A DNA stretch of 64,000 nt from Muribaculaceae bacterium. GTDB taxonomy: Bacteria; Bacteroidota; Bacteroidia; Bacteroidales; Muribaculaceae. The notes under the pieces were generated by a model that had not been told where the DNA came from, did not search any database, and worked only from the letters and a program-made list of their open reading frames with translations. The position numbers and the translations under genes are program-made. Shown piece after piece: positions 1 to 8,511 of the stretch. Position 1 is the stretch's first letter, and every line of letters begins with the position of its first letter. The stretch spans positions 42,445-106,444 of the forward strand of contig JAFSYB010000009.1 in NCBI GenBank assembly GCA_017443765.1, written 5' to 3'.

Positions 1-566
1 CCACCGACGCACCCACCATCGTGAACCTCACCAACCACAGTTATTTTAATTTGGGTGCCGACCACAGCGGCGACATCCTCGACCACGAGATGATGATAGC
101 CGCCGACAGCATCACGCCCATCGACACCACGTTCATGACCCACGGCACCATGCTGGCCGTGGAGGGCACGCCGTTTGACTTCCGCCAGCCTAAAGCCGTG
201 GGGCGCGAGATCGACGCCGACTACGAGCAGCTGCGTAATGGACACGGCTACGACCACAACTTTGTGCTCGTCAAGCGCGAGGGCGACACCTGGGCCAACA
301 CGCCCTGCGCCAGCATCTATTGCCCGGCAACGGGCATCCTGATGGAGGTGTTCACCCCCGAGCCCGGGTTGCAGGTCTACGTGGGCAATTTCCTCGATGG
401 CACCATCAGGGGCAAGCACGGCGTGGCCTATCCCCACCGCGGAGCCATCTGCATGGAAACCCAGCATTACCCCAACTCGCCCAACTGCCCCGCCTATCCC
501 AGCACGGTGCTGCGGCCAGGACACACCTACACCAGCGTGTGCCGTTACCGCTTCTCGGTGAAGTGA
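1..566 (+). CDS. galM: Galactose mutarotase (aldose 1-epimerase), C-terminal part
   Basis: The reading frame is open from base 3, so the N-terminus lies outside the window. About 187 residues are visible. They carry the three elements that define the GalM active site in the family: the His of NHSYFNL (general acid), the Asp of GHGYDHNF and the Glu of CMETQHYP (general base). The enzyme interconverts alpha and beta anomers of aldoses such as galactose, usually in the cytosol, although some Bacteroidales homologues are secreted; the missing N-terminus prevents a decision. The next gene starts 13 bases after the stop, so co-transcription with it is likely. Confidence 0.93.
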   Translation, partial: TDAPTIVNLTNHSYFNLGADHSGDILDHEMMIAADSITPIDTTFMTHGTMLAVEGTPFDFRQPKAVGREIDADYEQLRNGHGYDHNFVLVKREGDTWANTPCASIYCPATGILMEVFTPEPGLQVYVGNFLDGTIRGKHGVAYPHRGAICMETQHYPNSPNCPAYPSTVLRPGHTYTSVCRYRFSVK

Positions 567-579
567 CCCTGTGTGCCTT

Positions 580-1827
580 ATGAACCGGAAAGACTTTGAA
601 ATCATGGCCCCGGTGGGGTCGTGGGATTCGCTCACGGCAGCCTGGCAGGGCGGAGCCGATGCCATCTATTTCGGCATCGAGGGACTGAACATGCGGTCGT
701 CGTCGAGTGTGAATTTCTCGCTCGACGACCTGCGCACCATCGTGGACTGGTGCCGCCAGCGCGACATCAAGACCTACCTGACGGTGAACACCATTGTCTA
801 CGACCGCGACATTGCGTATATGCACAGCATTGTGGATGCCGCCCGCCAGGCGGGTGTGACGGCCATCATCGCCAGCGACATGGCCACCATCCTCTATGCC
901 CGCCAGGTGGGCGTGGAGGTGCACATCTCCACCCAGGTGAACGTGAGCAACCGCGAGGCTGTGCGCTTCTACGCCCAATGGGCCGATGTGATGGTGCTGG
1001 CACGCGAACTCGACCTCGACCAGGTGGCTGCCATCAGCCGAGCCATCGCTATTGACGCCATCACCGGCCCGGCCGGAAAACCCGTCAGGCTCGAGATGTT
1101 TTGCCACGGGGCACTGTGCATGGCTGTGAGCGGGAAGTGCTACCTGAGCCTGCACGAGGCCTGGAAAAGCGCCAATCGAGGCGAGTGCCGGCAAATTTGC
1201 CGACGAAGCTACCTGGTCACCGACCGCGAAACGGGCTGGGAGCTTGAGGTGAAGGACAAGTACATCATGTCGCCCAAGGACTTGAAAACCATTCATTTCC
1301 TCAACAAGCTGATTGATGCCGGCGTGACGGTGTTCAAAATCGAGGGGCGCGCACGCGGGCCTGAATATGTGCGCACGGTGGTAAGTGCCTACAACGAGGC
1401 CCTGAACGCCATCATCGACGGCACCTGCGACGAGGCACTCATCGAACGGCTCGACGAGCGCCTTGCGCAGGTTTTCAACCGGGGGTTCTGGAACGGCTAT
1501 TATCTGGGTCAGCCACTCGGGGAGTGGAACAGCAAGTACGGCTCGAGCGCCACGCGACAGAAGCACTACGTGGCCAAGGGCGTGCGCTACTTCAGCAACA
1601 TCGGGGTGGGGGAGTTTCTCATGGAGGCCGGCGAGCTGCACGTGGGCGACGACATCGTCATCACCGGCCCCACCACGGGAGCGTTGTTCCTCACCGTGCA
1701 GGAAATCCGCGTGGGGTTCGAACCGGTGCCCAAGGCGGTGAAAGGCGACAGCTTCTCCATCAAGACCGGCACCAAAATCCGCCCCAGCGACAAGCTCTTC
1801 CTGTGGAAGGAGCGTGAGATGCCATGA
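580..1827 (+). CDS. Peptidase U32 family protein (RlhA/TrhP-like RNA hydroxylation factor)
   Basis: The 415-residue protein starts at ATG 580; an in-frame GTG at 571 is less likely. It opens with a U32-type barrel start (APVGSWDSLTAA) and carries the family signature around residues 171-189, LEMFCHG followed by the Cys-containing GALCMAVSGKCYLS, plus KIEGRARGPEYV further on. The Cys residues are those thought to bind an iron-sulphur cluster. Characterised U32 members RlhA and TrhP are prephenate-dependent RNA hydroxylation factors for 23S rRNA C2501 and tRNA U34, rather than true proteases. Which target applies here cannot be told from sequence. The stop overlaps the start of aroK by 4 bases (ATGA), so the two are translationally coupled. 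Confidence 0.9.
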   Translation: MNRKDFEIMAPVGSWDSLTAAWQGGADAIYFGIEGLNMRSSSSVNFSLDDLRTIVDWCRQRDIKTYLTVNTIVYDRDIAYMHSIVDAARQAGVTAIIASDMATILYARQVGVEVHISTQVNVSNREAVRFYAQWADVMVLARELDLDQVAAISRAIAIDAITGPAGKPVRLEMFCHGALCMAVSGKCYLSLHEAWKSANRGECRQICRRSYLVTDRETGWELEVKDKYIMSPKDLKTIHFLNKLIDAGVTVFKIEGRARGPEYVRTVVSAYNEALNAIIDGTCDEALIERLDERLAQVFNRGFWNGYYLGQPLGEWNSKYGSSATRQKHYVAKGVRYFSNIGVGEFLMEAGELHVGDDIVITGPTTGALFLTVQEIRVGFEPVPKAVKGDSFSIKTGTKIRPSDKLFLWKEREMP

Positions 1828-2360
1828 ACTACTATCTGGTTGGATTTCCCGGTTGCGGCAAGAGCACGCTGGGCCGCGAGCTGGCACGGCTGACGCGACT
1901 GCCGTTCACCGACACCGACACGCTCCTTGAGCAGCAGCAGGGAATGCGCATCGTGGAATTGTTGCCGCTGATTGGCGTGGAACGATTCCGCGAGCTGGAG
2001 ATCGGCGTGCTGCGGCAGGTGGCTCGCGCACCCCGCGGCATTGTGGCCTGTGGGGGCGGCACGCCCTGCCAGCCCGGCAACATGGAACTGATGAACGCCA
2101 CCGGCATCACCGTGTGGCTGACCACCAGCGAGGAGCGTCTCACGGCTCGCTTGTGCCTGCCCGAGCACCGGCGCAAACGACCGCAAATCGCCGCGCTCAC
2201 CAACGAGCAGATTGCCGCCTATGTGCACCGCACGCTGGCCGAGCGCACACCGCATTACGCCTTGGCGCAGCACCGCTTCGATGCCACGCGCATCGAAACA
2301 GCACAGGAAACCGCCCAAACGGCTCGCCACTTGGCGCACCTCCTGCACCTGCTGCCATAG
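1824..2360 (+). CDS. aroK: Shikimate kinase
   Basis: The protein has 178 residues, the normal length for the family. It phosphorylates shikimate to shikimate 3-phosphate in the cytosolic chorismate pathway. Visible elements are the P-loop GFPGCGKST at residues 7-15, the DTDTLLE shikimate-binding Asp near residue 32, the CGGGTP motif near residue 75 and an Arg-rich lid (PEHRRKRP) near residue 117. It overlaps the preceding U32 gene by 4 bases. Chorismate also feeds menaquinone synthesis, which is represented in the window by menA and ubiE, and prephenate made from it is the substrate of U32 hydroxylation factors. That makes the coupling suggestive. Confidence 0.93.
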   Translation: MNYYLVGFPGCGKSTLGRELARLTRLPFTDTDTLLEQQQGMRIVELLPLIGVERFRELEIGVLRQVARAPRGIVACGGGTPCQPGNMELMNATGITVWLTTSEERLTARLCLPEHRRKRPQIAALTNEQIAAYVHRTLAERTPHYALAQHRFDATRIETAQETAQTARHLAHLLHLLP

Positions 2361-2364
2361 AGAT

Positions 2365-2428
2365 ATGGACAGACACGGATTTAGACAAAAGGACAAAAGG
2401 ACAAAAGGACAAAAGTATAGACTTGGTG
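2365..2428 (+). repeat. Dispersed 8-bp-unit repeat, locus 1
   Basis: Four perfect tandem copies of GACAAAAG run from 2384 to 2415. They are preceded by a GACACGGATTTA-type leader and followed by TATAGACTTGG. The 18 bases 2411-2428 recur exactly, inverted, at 14557-14574. It lies in the 198-bp gap after aroK; the remainder of that gap has no convincing gene. Confidence 0.8.
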
Positions 2429-2558
2429 GGACGTAGGTCGCAGGCTCGTAGGTCTGCCGTCGGCACGCATTGTGATTCGTGTGGTGCCGCTGTACCTGGC
2501 TCATATTCCGCCCCAGTCGGGGGCGGGGAGGGACGGCGTGCGTAGCGCGGTACTGGTG

Positions 2559-3047
2559 CTACAGGTGGTACTTGAGGCCGGCGGTGTAGATGGGTTGTGT
2601 TTCGTGCGAGACCACGAGCAGGCGCACCTCGGTGAACAGCGTGATTCGGCTACCGAAGGTGTACTCGGCACCGCACCCCGCGTTCATGCCCCACCGGCTG
2701 GCATTGGGACCATCGTAGCCCCAATGACTGTACGACAACCCAGCCAATGGGTAAATGCCGAAGCTGTCGAACAGCGGTACCCGCCAGTGGGCATTCAGGT
2801 TCAGCTGAAGCGTGGCCACACCGGCATGCTCGGTGAGGTAGATAAACTCCGGCTGCAGCCGGAATCGGCTGCCCAAGTCGGCGGTGAGCTGGAAACCATA
2901 GCCGTTTTGGTGGCTCTTGATGGAGCGGTCATAGCTCACGCCGAGCGAAAGCGGCAGCGGCGCGGCGGCATGGGTCGCGATGGCAGTCCACGCGAGTGAC
3001 ACGGCGAGCAGCAAGTGCCGCAAGGGCTTGTGCAGGTTGTGGGTCAT
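2559..3047 (-). CDS. Small outer-membrane beta-barrel protein
   Basis: The 162-residue protein has a signal peptide (basic start, hydrophobic core, AxA-type cleavage near residue 28). The rest alternates hydrophobic and polar residues with many aromatic strand ends (GYGFQL, AGLSYSHWGY, YTAGLKYHL). This is typical of 8-stranded OmpX/OmpW-like porins of Bacteroidales. The C-terminus is a strand with an aromatic residue as expected for Bam substrates. The start overlaps the stop of the upstream YitT gene by 4 bases, so the two are co-expressed. No specific function can be assigned. Confidence 0.75.
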   Translation of the reverse strand: MTHNLHKPLRHLLLAVSLAWTAIATHAAAPLPLSLGVSYDRSIKSHQNGYGFQLTADLGSRFRLQPEFIYLTEHAGVATLQLNLNAHWRVPLFDSFGIYPLAGLSYSHWGYDGPNASRWGMNAGCGAEYTFGSRITLFTEVRLLVVSHETQPIYTAGLKYHL

Positions 3048-3964
3048 ACTTTCTTGCGCTCAGTTGATGGTTCGTTCTCCTTGTGTTTCTTGAGCCGCAC
3101 CTTCATCTGGTCGAAGCCCTCGCCGTAAACAGCACTGGTGTTGGTTTGCGACACGAAAGCCGCCGGGTCGATGCTCTTGACGATGCGGTGGATGTGGGCG
3201 GCTTCGTATTTGCGGCAGAGCAGCAGCAGCACCTTCACCTCGTGCTTGGTGTACCACCCCATACCCTCGAGCAGCGTGCACCCACGGTGCGTCTCGCGCT
3301 GCACGGCGTTGGCAATCGCCTCCCACTCGTGGCTGAAAATCATGAACTGCACCGCCTGGCGGTTATTGTTAATCACCATGTCGGCAACAAGCGAGTTCAC
3401 AATCATGAACACCAAGCCGTACACAATCTTGTCCAGGCCGTGGAACAAGAAATAGGACGACCCGATGATGCAGATGTCACAGTAGAGCATCATGCGTCCG
3501 AACGACACGTTGCTGTACTTGGCCGCGACGGCAGCCACGATGTCGGTGCCGCCCGAGCTGCCGTTGTGTGTGAATGTGATTCCTAATCCCAGGCCGCACA
3601 GCGTGGCACCGATGATGATGCTCATGAACGGCTGCTGCTGCACAATCTGCTCCTGAAACAGCGGCACCATGATATAGAGCAGCAAGCTCGCCAGCGTGGC
3701 CCCGAATATGGTGCGCACCACAAACTGCCTGCCCACCGTGCGGAACGCGACAACCAACAGCAGGATATTGATCGTGTAGTTCACCACAGCCACATTCCAG
3801 CCCCAGGCGTAGTGGAACAGCGAAGCCAAACCAATCACACCGCCCGTGACCACCTGCTCGGGCAAGATGAACGCCGAGAAACCAAAGCAATAGCACACCA
3901 GTCCCAGCACTATCATCACATAGTCACGACCCTGCTTCACCAACTCTTTGGTAGTCAATTCCAT
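3044..3964 (-). CDS. YitT family membrane protein
   Basis: The protein has 306 residues from ATG 3964; a TTG six bases upstream is possible. About six membrane segments occupy residues 15-190, including the conserved THNGSSGGTDIVAA segment typical of YitT proteins (DUF161). A soluble C-terminal DUF2179 domain follows (MIFSHEWEAIANAV, HEVKVLLLLCRKYEA). The substrate of the family is not established. It forms a two-gene unit with the downstream beta-barrel gene through a 4-base overlap. Confidence 0.88.
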   Translation of the reverse strand: MELTTKELVKQGRDYVMIVLGLVCYCFGFSAFILPEQVVTGGVIGLASLFHYAWGWNVAVVNYTINILLLVVAFRTVGRQFVVRTIFGATLASLLLYIMVPLFQEQIVQQQPFMSIIIGATLCGLGLGITFTHNGSSGGTDIVAAVAAKYSNVSFGRMMLYCDICIIGSSYFLFHGLDKIVYGLVFMIVNSLVADMVINNNRQAVQFMIFSHEWEAIANAVQRETHRGCTLLEGMGWYTKHEVKVLLLLCRKYEAAHIHRIVKSIDPAAFVSQTNTSAVYGEGFDQMKVRLKKHKENEPSTERKKV

Positions 3965-4105
3965 AGTCAATCCATAATTATTCCAGCTGCGAAATTAAGC
4001 AATTGCGCCGAAACAAACGACATTTTCTCTCCTTTTTTTCAATCGGCATCGAAAAAATGAAGCCCTGCAAAGCCCCGCGCCTGCGGTTCTCAATCGGTCA
4101 CATGG

Positions 4106-4175
4106 TGGATATACTTATCTCCTTATGTTCTTATGTTCTTATGTCTTCATCCGTGTCTAAAATGGCATCTTTATG
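4106..4175 (-). repeat. Dispersed 8-bp-unit repeat, locus 2
   Basis: Three copies of the unit (CTTATGTT, CTTATGTT, CTTATGTC on the plus strand) run from 4122 to 4145. They are followed by the GTGTCTAAA leader motif shared with the other loci. It is oriented opposite to locus 1 and lies between the YitT and S41 protease genes. Confidence 0.75.
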
Positions 4176-4201
4176 TCTAAATTGCGGCAGCAGGTGGTTG
4201 C

Positions 4202-5890
4202 TCAGTGGTTGAGTATCCGGTGCAGCTCGGCGGGGTTGGACAGCACCTGGGCGGCGCGGTCGAGCGTCTCGTCGTGGCGCGCGTCGTACTCCACCTCGCC
4301 AGCCTGGTAGTAGTAGCGCGTCATCAGCTCCTGGGCCAGGATTTTTGCAATCTCGTCGCGGTGCTGGTCCAGGTCGTGGTTCAGGTCGTGGCGCAGCAGC
4401 GTGGCCAGTTGGTCGAAGGCAGCCTGCGTAGCCTCGGTGGCATAGCCTTCGGTCTTGGCGATTTCTCGCAGACTTTGCAGCCCTTTCTCGCACACTTTGT
4501 CGTATTGGAACTTCTCCGGGTCGATAAAGTGCTTGAACTCGTTGAAGATGGTGTCGGTGACCTCGAAAGTCGAGGGCGGGTCGATGGTGGGGTGCTCGGC
4601 GGTGTACTTGGTGACAAAGTCAAAGGCCCAGTTGTCGCGCACGATGTTATAGACCAGGCGAGTGAGATCGGGGTAGTCGATTTTGATGTCGGGGGTGATG
4701 CCTCCCCCCTCGCGCACCTCGCGGCCGTGCGCGGTGTGGAACACACGCGCCAAGCTGTCGGGGATGCGCTGGTACGAGCCGTCGGCACCGCGCTGCGAGT
4801 AGTCAATCTCCTGAATCAGTCGTCCGCTGGGAATGTAGTACTTGGCGATGGTGACCTTCAGAGCGCCGTCGAAGGGCAGCGGTCTCACGCTCTGCACCAG
4901 CCCCTTGCCAAACGAGCGGCTGCCAAGCACCACGGCGCGGTCGAGGTCCTGCAAGGCACCGGCAGTGATTTCGGCCGACGAGGCCGAGCCTCCGTCCACA
5001 AGCACAGCCAGTGGGATTTTGGTGTCGAGCGGAGCCTGTGTGGTCTTGTAGGCTTTCTCGCTCTGCTTGTCACGCCCGCGTGTGGTGACCACCAGCGTGC
5101 CCTTTGGCACGAACAGCCCCACAATCTGCACGGCGCTCTCCATCAGTCCGCCGCCGTTGCCGCGCAGGTCGAGCACAAGACTTTTCACCGCCGGGTTCTT
5201 TTTCAACTCCACCACGGCGTCGCGCACCTGCTGGAACGAGTGCTCGTTAAAGGTGGTCAGGTTGATGTATCCCACGCTGCCGTGCATGACGCCATAGTAG
5301 GGCACCGGCGGAATCTTGATGGTCTCGCGGGTGATGTCGAAGGTCTTGATGCTGTCGTCGCCGCAGTAGGGCCGTGCCACGGTCAGTAGCAGGCGGGTGC
5401 CCATGAGTCCCTTGAGGCGCGCGCTCACCTGGTCGCTGGTCCACGTGGTGACCGTGTCGCCGTCGATGGCCACGATGCGGTCGCCGCTTCGCACGCCGGC
5501 CTTGGCGGCCGGGCTGTCCTGGTATGGGCCGGTGATATACACGCCCTTGACAGGCTTGGTGCGCTGCTGGATATAGCTGCCGATGCCGCCATACTCGCCC
5601 GTGCTGATGACCTGGAAGTCCTCCTGGTCCTTGGCGCGGATATACTCGGTGTAGGGGTCCACATCGTCGAGCATGGCGTCGATGGCGGTCTCGATGGCTT
5701 TCTGTGCATCGATGGTGTCGACGTAGTGGGTGTTCAACTCTTTGTACAACGAGTTGAAGATGTCGAGGTTGCGCACAATGGCGGCCTCGCTGTTGTCCTT
5801 TTTCTCATCGCCCAAGGCGCAAGGCACCGCCACCGCGGCAACAACCGACAGCAATAGCAGGGCTTGGAATGTTTTTCTCACGGGAGACAT
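4202..5890 (-). CDS. S41 family C-terminal processing peptidase with PDZ domain
   Basis: The 562-residue protein has a signal peptide (hydrophobic stretch at residues 9-27) that directs it to the periplasm. A PDZ domain spans about residues 90-170 (SPAAKAGVRSGDRIVAIDG). The S41 core follows, with the nucleophile Ser in GGSASSAEI near residue 303 and the catalytic Lys in SFGKGLVQ near residue 328. A substrate-binding LRGNGGG segment precedes them. About 150 further C-terminal residues are helical and charged. Such proteases trim or degrade periplasmic and lipoprotein substrates. The flanking gaps of 237 and 124 bases suggest a single-gene transcript. Confidence 0.92.
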   Translation of the reverse strand: MSPVRKTFQALLLLSVVAAVAVPCALGDEKKDNSEAAIVRNLDIFNSLYKELNTHYVDTIDAQKAIETAIDAMLDDVDPYTEYIRAKDQEDFQVISTGEYGGIGSYIQQRTKPVKGVYITGPYQDSPAAKAGVRSGDRIVAIDGDTVTTWTSDQVSARLKGLMGTRLLLTVARPYCGDDSIKTFDITRETIKIPPVPYYGVMHGSVGYINLTTFNEHSFQQVRDAVVELKKNPAVKSLVLDLRGNGGGLMESAVQIVGLFVPKGTLVVTTRGRDKQSEKAYKTTQAPLDTKIPLAVLVDGGSASSAEITAGALQDLDRAVVLGSRSFGKGLVQSVRPLPFDGALKVTIAKYYIPSGRLIQEIDYSQRGADGSYQRIPDSLARVFHTAHGREVREGGGITPDIKIDYPDLTRLVYNIVRDNWAFDFVTKYTAEHPTIDPPSTFEVTDTIFNEFKHFIDPEKFQYDKVCEKGLQSLREIAKTEGYATEATQAAFDQLATLLRHDLNHDLDQHRDEIAKILAQELMTRYYYQAGEVEYDARHDETLDRAAQVLSNPAELHRILNH

Positions 5891-6014
5891 GGGAAGTTTT
5901 CAGTTTTTTCAGTTTTTCAGTGTTGGGCAATGCGGCTCCTGACCGACGCTGTGGCATCGCGTTTTGCCGGCGAGGGCTGTTTGATTGGCTTGGTTTGGGG
6001 TTGGTTCGCACATC

Positions 6015-7430
6015 TCATTGTTCGTCCACGGCTTCGGGCACCCACACATAGGCGCCCAGGTCGAGGTCGGTGCGTGCGAAGCGGTCGTTGCCAAAGCGGT
6101 CGTATCGTGCGCCGTCGGGGCACAGGTCGCGGTTGCCGCGCCCGATGGCATCGCTCTCGTTGTGCAGGCGGTAGTCGAACACGTAGTCCTCGCGCACGGT
6201 GTAGAACTTGGGGTCGCCGGCCCACACGCAGTTGATGAACCGGGTGTCGTCGGTGCCGTTGGAGCGCAGCAGGCAGTGGCGCAAGTACACCTCGTAGTTG
6301 TCGAGCACACCCACGTTGATGTCGCTGGCCAGGCCGTAGATGACGCAGTTGTCGAAATAGGCCGTGAGTGGCATCACCTGCTCGGTGGCATGCTCTTTCC
6401 ACACGTTCAAGATGGGTTCAGCTGGGGCGGCAAACAGGTAGTAGTTGGCCAGCGTGCAGTTTACCAAGTGCACGTTTCCCCCAATGAAATGCACCACGCC
6501 GGCAGCGCAGTCGCTGAACTCAGTGCCCTCGGCGTCGATGCGTGCGTTGAGCGTGGTCAGGGTTGACGAGCTGGTGTTGCGCAGCACGCAGTTGAGCAGG
6601 TGCAGTGTGCGCTGCTCGGGGTCGGTGGAGCTGCAATGCATGCCCAGCTCCGAACTCTTCATGGTCACGTAGGCCCACTCGTTGTCGTAGCTGCCGTAGC
6701 CAAACACCACGCCTCCCCACTGGCCTGGCATGATGTCGAAGCTGATGTCGCCCACCACGTTGTCCATGCGGTCGCCGCGCAGCGTGATGGGGGCCTCGGC
6801 AGTGCCCACGGCAAGCATGCGGCCATAGACGCGCAGCAGTGCTCCCTTGTGGAAGAGCAGCTGCGCACCGGGATCCACCGTGAGCTTCACCCCTGGTGCC
6901 ACCACCAACGTGTCGTATATCACGTAGGGTCGCTCGGCGGTCAGGTGCAAGTCGGTGTGGAGCGTGTCGCCATGAATGGTGACCACGTCCTGCCCCCAGG
7001 CGGTAAGCGTCACAAACTGCGTCACACCGTTGGTCACAAACTCGATGCTGTCGACCACGGCCAGTGGCTCCTCGGCATTGGCGGCGTTCACCTTGCACTC
7101 CACAAACACGAAGATGCTGTCGCCGCCGCGGATGTCCACATCGTGAAACTCCTCGCCTTTCACCCCGTCCACGTTGATGAAAAAGCGGCCGTTGGGGTTG
7201 CCGGCAACCTTGATGCTGGAGATGCTCACCTGCTTGCTGGCATGGTTGTAGACGATGAACTGCTTGGTGACCGTGCCTTGCCGGGTGACCACGGTGTCGA
7301 ACGTCACGGTGTCGGTCGAGAACGCCAGCACGTCGCTGGACGAGGTGGTGTAACCATCATCGATGCACGAGCCCAGCACAAGCGCAAGCAGGGCCAGGAC
7401 TAAGGCTACTAATTGGGGAAATGACTTCAT
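6015..7430 (-). CDS. Surface lipoprotein with right-handed beta-helix repeats
   Basis: I place the start at ATG 7430 because it gives a compact lipoprotein signal peptide ending in LVLGSC; a GTG at 7439 is in frame. The N-terminal 150 residues look like an immunoglobulin-like domain. From about residue 165 the sequence becomes a parallel beta-helix (GVKLTVDPGAQLLFHKGALLRVYGRM, then repeated xxCxLxN turns such as LLNCVLRN and LVNCTLANY). No catalytic residues of pectate-lyase families are recognisable. It is most likely an outer-membrane-anchored polymorphic-type protein. Gene ends are isolated by 124 and 284 bases. Confidence 0.8.
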   Translation of the reverse strand: MKSFPQLVALVLALLALVLGSCIDDGYTTSSSDVLAFSTDTVTFDTVVTRQGTVTKQFIVYNHASKQVSISSIKVAGNPNGRFFINVDGVKGEEFHDVDIRGGDSIFVFVECKVNAANAEEPLAVVDSIEFVTNGVTQFVTLTAWGQDVVTIHGDTLHTDLHLTAERPYVIYDTLVVAPGVKLTVDPGAQLLFHKGALLRVYGRMLAVGTAEAPITLRGDRMDNVVGDISFDIMPGQWGGVVFGYGSYDNEWAYVTMKSSELGMHCSSTDPEQRTLHLLNCVLRNTSSSTLTTLNARIDAEGTEFSDCAAGVVHFIGGNVHLVNCTLANYYLFAAPAEPILNVWKEHATEQVMPLTAYFDNCVIYGLASDINVGVLDNYEVYLRHCLLRSNGTDDTRFINCVWAGDPKFYTVREDYVFDYRLHNESDAIGRGNRDLCPDGARYDRFGNDRFARTDLDLGAYVWVPEAVDEQ

Positions 7431-7540
7431 TCCTATCACAATGGTTTGGGTAAATCGGGTGCGAGCAATTCACAAGTCGTTTTATTCCTTATATAAACGC
7501 AGCCCGCAGATTTTTATTTTTAAAAAGTGGCGGAATATTG

Positions 7541-7680
7541 ACTAAAAGAACAAAAGGACAAAAGTGCACACATGATAGTAACTTGACTTTTACCGATTTA
7601 GGAATTATATCCACATATCTTTATCTGTGTCTAAACTTATGTTCTTATGTCTATATCCTGTATCCTTATGTCCTTATGTC
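7541..7680. repeat. Dispersed 8-bp-unit repeat, loci 3 and 4 (divergent pair)
   Basis: The unit occurs as three copies on the plus strand at 7541-7564 (ACTAAAAG, AACAAAAG, GACAAAAG). It also occurs inverted as two pairs at 7636-7651 and 7665-7680 (CTTATGTT/CTTATGTC). The GTGTCTAAA leader precedes the inverted copies. Together they fill most of the gap between the beta-helix lipoprotein and the exonuclease. Confidence 0.75.
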
Positions 7681-7714
7681 TTGAATGAGTGGATTTGCGG
7701 AATAGCCAGGTCGG

Positions 7715-8206
7715 TCACAAGAGCTCACGCGCAATCCAGGCGCAGGCCTCGGCATCGGCAAGGGCATGGTGGTGGCGTTGCAGCCGGTAGCCGCACGCGG
7801 CAGCCACTGTGTGCAGCTGGTAGTTGGGTAGCGTGGGAAGCTGCTTGCGGGCCGCTTTCAACGTGTCGTAGAACTCATAGTCGGGGTAGTCCAGCTGATA
7901 AACGCGGAACACGGCCTTTAGGCACCCCTCGTCGAAGGCCTTGTTGTGGGCCACTAACGGCAGGCCCGCAATCAGCGGCGCAATCTCGGCCCACACGTCG
8001 GGGAATACCGGGGCAGTTTCGGTGTCGGCACGGCACAGACCGTGAACACGGCTGCACCAGTAGTTGTAGTAGTTGGGCTCGGGTTGGATGAGGGAGTAGA
8101 ACGAGTGGGCAATCTCGCCATCGCGCACTACGACCACGCCCACCGAGCATACCGAGCTGCGCTCGGAGTTGGCCGTCTCGAAGTCGATTGCTGCAAAATT
8201 TTGCAT
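7715..8206 (-). CDS. DnaQ-like DEDDh 3'-5' exonuclease
   Basis: The protein is 163 residues, a single exonuclease domain. It shows Exo I (AIDFETAN at residues 5-12, with the metal-binding Asp and Glu), Exo II (LVAHNKAFDEGCL near residues 83-95) and Exo III (HHALADAEA near residue 147, with the His and Asp of DEDDh). This is the size and layout of stand-alone epsilon-like exonucleases, which proofread or trim 3' ends. Whether the substrate is DNA or RNA cannot be decided. A minus-strand TAATTTTG element lies at 8306-8313, about 100 bases upstream. Confidence 0.88.
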   Translation of the reverse strand: MQNFAAIDFETANSERSSVCSVGVVVVRDGEIAHSFYSLIQPEPNYYNYWCSRVHGLCRADTETAPVFPDVWAEIAPLIAGLPLVAHNKAFDEGCLKAVFRVYQLDYPDYEFYDTLKAARKQLPTLPNYQLHTVAAACGYRLQRHHHALADAEACAWIARELL

Positions 8207-8511
8207 ATTCCTTTAGGTTATCGATTGGTTCGTGGCGGGTGAGCACGTCAAGTCAGCCCCAATCCGGCTCAAGACATTAATCGCGCCCACCAAAATTTCA
8301 CGCAGCAAAATTACGAAAAACATCGGCCAAACAGCGGAAGAAGAATGGAGTTTCACATTTTTTAAGCTGGGTTCGATTACCTGAAAAAGAGCAATTGGTG
8401 GTATCCGCCCACGAGCACCTCCATTGCCCCATAGCCACAAAAAACACGACAGGTGGTTGCAGTTGTTGGAGAAAAGTTGTAATTTTGCGCCCAAACTAAA
8501 AAAAGAGTCAA
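8207..8511. other. Divergent intergenic region (305 bp)
   Basis: This AT-richer gap separates the divergent exonuclease and Wzi-like genes. It holds a minus-strand -7 element (TAATTTTG, 8306-8313) for the exonuclease and a plus-strand promoter for the Wzi-like gene. I see no gene or structured RNA in the remainder. Confidence 0.6.
8456..8487 (+). promoter_or_regulatory. Bacteroidetes-type promoter for the Wzi-like gene
   Basis: GTTG (8456-8459) and TAATTTTG (8480-8487) are separated by 20 bases, matching TTTG-N19-21-TAnnTTTG with one mismatch. The predicted leader to ATG 8512 is about 20 bases. Confidence 0.65.

Noticed and set aside
406..1887. Long minus-strand open frame opposite the U32 gene
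   Set aside because: It is antisense to a well-supported gene, has His/Val-rich composition typical of reverse-frame reading in GC-rich DNA, and matches no family.
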